Source: Clostridiales bacterium
GTDB taxonomy: Bacteria; Bacillota; Clostridia; Oscillospirales; QAMX01
Reading direction: 5' to 3'
DNA: 33,561 bases
NCBI GenBank assembly: GCA_012800055.1
Contig: JAAZKA010000005.1
Location: forward strand, 1-33,561
Both the position numbers and the translations under genes were made by a program. Below are positions 32,612 to 33,561 of this stretch, in pieces (position 1 is the first letter of the stretch; each line of letters opens with the position of its first letter). The notes under the pieces are model-generated. The model was not told the origin of the DNA. It saw nothing but the letters and a program-made list of their open reading frames with translations, and searched no databases.

Positions 32612-33561
32612 ATGCGTGTAGAAATTCTTTCCATCGGTACGGAGCTGCTTCTGGGCGAGATCGCCAACACCGACGCGCGCGACATCTCCCTGATGCTCGC
32701 CGAGCTCGGCATGTCCACACTCTATCACACCGTTGTCGGCGACAATCCGGAGCGTGTCCGTGACGCTCTGCGCACCGCCCTCTCCCGTGTGGATATTGTC
32801 ATCACGACCGGAGGTCTCGGCCCGACGTATGACGACCTCACCAAAGAAATGTGCGCTGAGGTCTTCGGACTGCCGCTCGAGCTGCACGAGCCGTCTCTGG
32901 AGTTGATCCGCGAACGTTTCCGCGGTTTCGGACGTCCGATGACCCCCAATAACGTCAAACAGGCTTATCTTCCCCGCGGCTGCACGGTTTTCCGTAACGA
33001 CTGGGGCACCGCCCCCGGCTGTGCAATTGAGAAGGACGGCCGGTATCTGCTGATGCTCCCCGGCCCGCCGAAGGAATGCGTGCCGATGTTCCGCGTCTGC
33101 GCAATGCCCTACCTTGCCGCGCTCGAACACTCCGCCATTCACTCCGACTGGATCCGTCTGTTCGGCATCGGTGAGTCCGAGATGGAGTCGCGGCTGCATG
33201 AACTGATGGAACACGCGGTCAACCCGTCCGTCGCGCCGTACGCCAAAGAGGGCGAGTGTCTGGTACGCGTCACGTCCCGCGATGTTACGGAGGATGCCGC
33301 CGCGCTGCGCAACGCACCCGTCGTCCGCGATGTCTGCGCGCAGCTCGGGGATTTTGTCTACGGCGTCAATGTCGACTCCCTCGAGCAGGTCGTCGTGCGC
33401 CGTTTCACCGACGCTCACCTGACCCTCTGCTGTGCGGAATCCTGCACCGGCGGACTGCTCTCCGCCCGCATCACCGACATCCCCGGCGCGTCGGCGGTAT
33501 TCCTCGGCTCCGCCGTCACCTACGCCAACGCCGCAAAGACCGCCCTCCTTGGTGTATCTCC
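32612..33561 (+). CDS. cinA: CinA family protein: MoCF-like domain plus NMN amidohydrolase domain (partial)
   Basis: Cut by the right edge after 316 codons; the usual length is a little over 400. The N-terminal domain (about 1-170) is molybdopterin-binding-like: ILSIGTELLLGEI, TTGGLGPTYDD near 65, LPGPPKE near 148. A linker domain follows (FGIGESEMESRL near 185). The C-terminal amidase domain begins near 265, with the visible CCAESCTGGLLSARIT and the start of the next strand. CinA-family proteins act in pyridine nucleotide repair/recycling (ADP-ribose pyrophosphatase and NMN deamidase activities are known in some bacteria), and cinA is a late competence gene in streptococci. The ATG has AAGGTG upstream. 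It lies 58 bases after thiI. Confidence 0.95.
   Translation, partial: MRVEILSIGTELLLGEIANTDARDISLMLAELGMSTLYHTVVGDNPERVRDALRTALSRVDIVITTGGLGPTYDDLTKEMCAEVFGLPLELHEPSLELIRERFRGFGRPMTPNNVKQAYLPRGCTVFRNDWGTAPGCAIEKDGRYLLMLPGPPKECVPMFRVCAMPYLAALEHSAIHSDWIRLFGIGESEMESRLHELMEHAVNPSVAPYAKEGECLVRVTSRDVTEDAAALRNAPVVRDVCAQLGDFVYGVNVDSLEQVVVRRFTDAHLTLCCAESCTGGLLSARITDIPGASAVFLGSAVTYANAAKTALLGVS

Overview
The window is a gene-dense stretch of a moderately high-GC Firmicutes genome, most likely an uncultured or gut-type member of the Clostridia. The evidence is a split GlgC/GlgD ADP-glucose pyrophosphorylase, the Firmicutes gene order rpmH-rnpA-yidD-yidC-jag-mnmE-mnmG-rsmG, a ThiI without a rhodanese domain behind its own cysteine desulfurase, and S-layer-homology (SLH) surface proteins. 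The family cannot be fixed from the sequence alone. No rRNA, tRNA, CRISPR array, prophage or insertion sequence was seen.

Layout. Positions 1-4521 hold a leftward glycogen operon: glgB, a membrane-anchored hexapeptide acyltransferase, glgC, and glgD running off the left edge, behind a near-consensus promoter. Positions 4551-5978 hold a leftward MFS sugar-type transporter with its own promoter and terminator. Positions 6050-9717 hold a rightward operon of a ThuA-like protein, two tandem paralogues of a two-domain acyltransferase-like family, and a four-CxxC zinc-ribbon protein. A shared hairpin separates it from the leftward block 9786-17592: rpmH, rnpA, yidD, yidC, jag, terminator, mnmE, mnmG, rsmG, and two half-size chromate-transporter genes. 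Rightward from 17804 come an iscS/nifS and iscU/nifU pair and a MATE exporter. Leftward between 29842 and 21162 are a G5/M23 peptidase and two very large SLH proteins. The right end is a rightward group of nifZ-type cysteine desulfurase, thiI and cinA, the last cut by the window edge.

How the genes work together. Three themes dominate: storage polysaccharide synthesis; translation and tRNA modification (RNase P, L34, membrane insertion, MnmEG wobble-uridine modification, RsmG 16S methylation, ThiI 4-thiouridine) with the sulfur donors that feed it (two cysteine desulfurases with different partners); and the cell surface (SLH proteins and a LytM-type peptidase).

The least explained parts are the ThuA/paralogue/zinc-ribbon operon, the shared repeat module and mosaic composition of the SLH proteins, the abrupt codon-usage switch in the middle of the MATE gene, and an intrinsic terminator placed directly in front of the mnmE ribosome-binding site.
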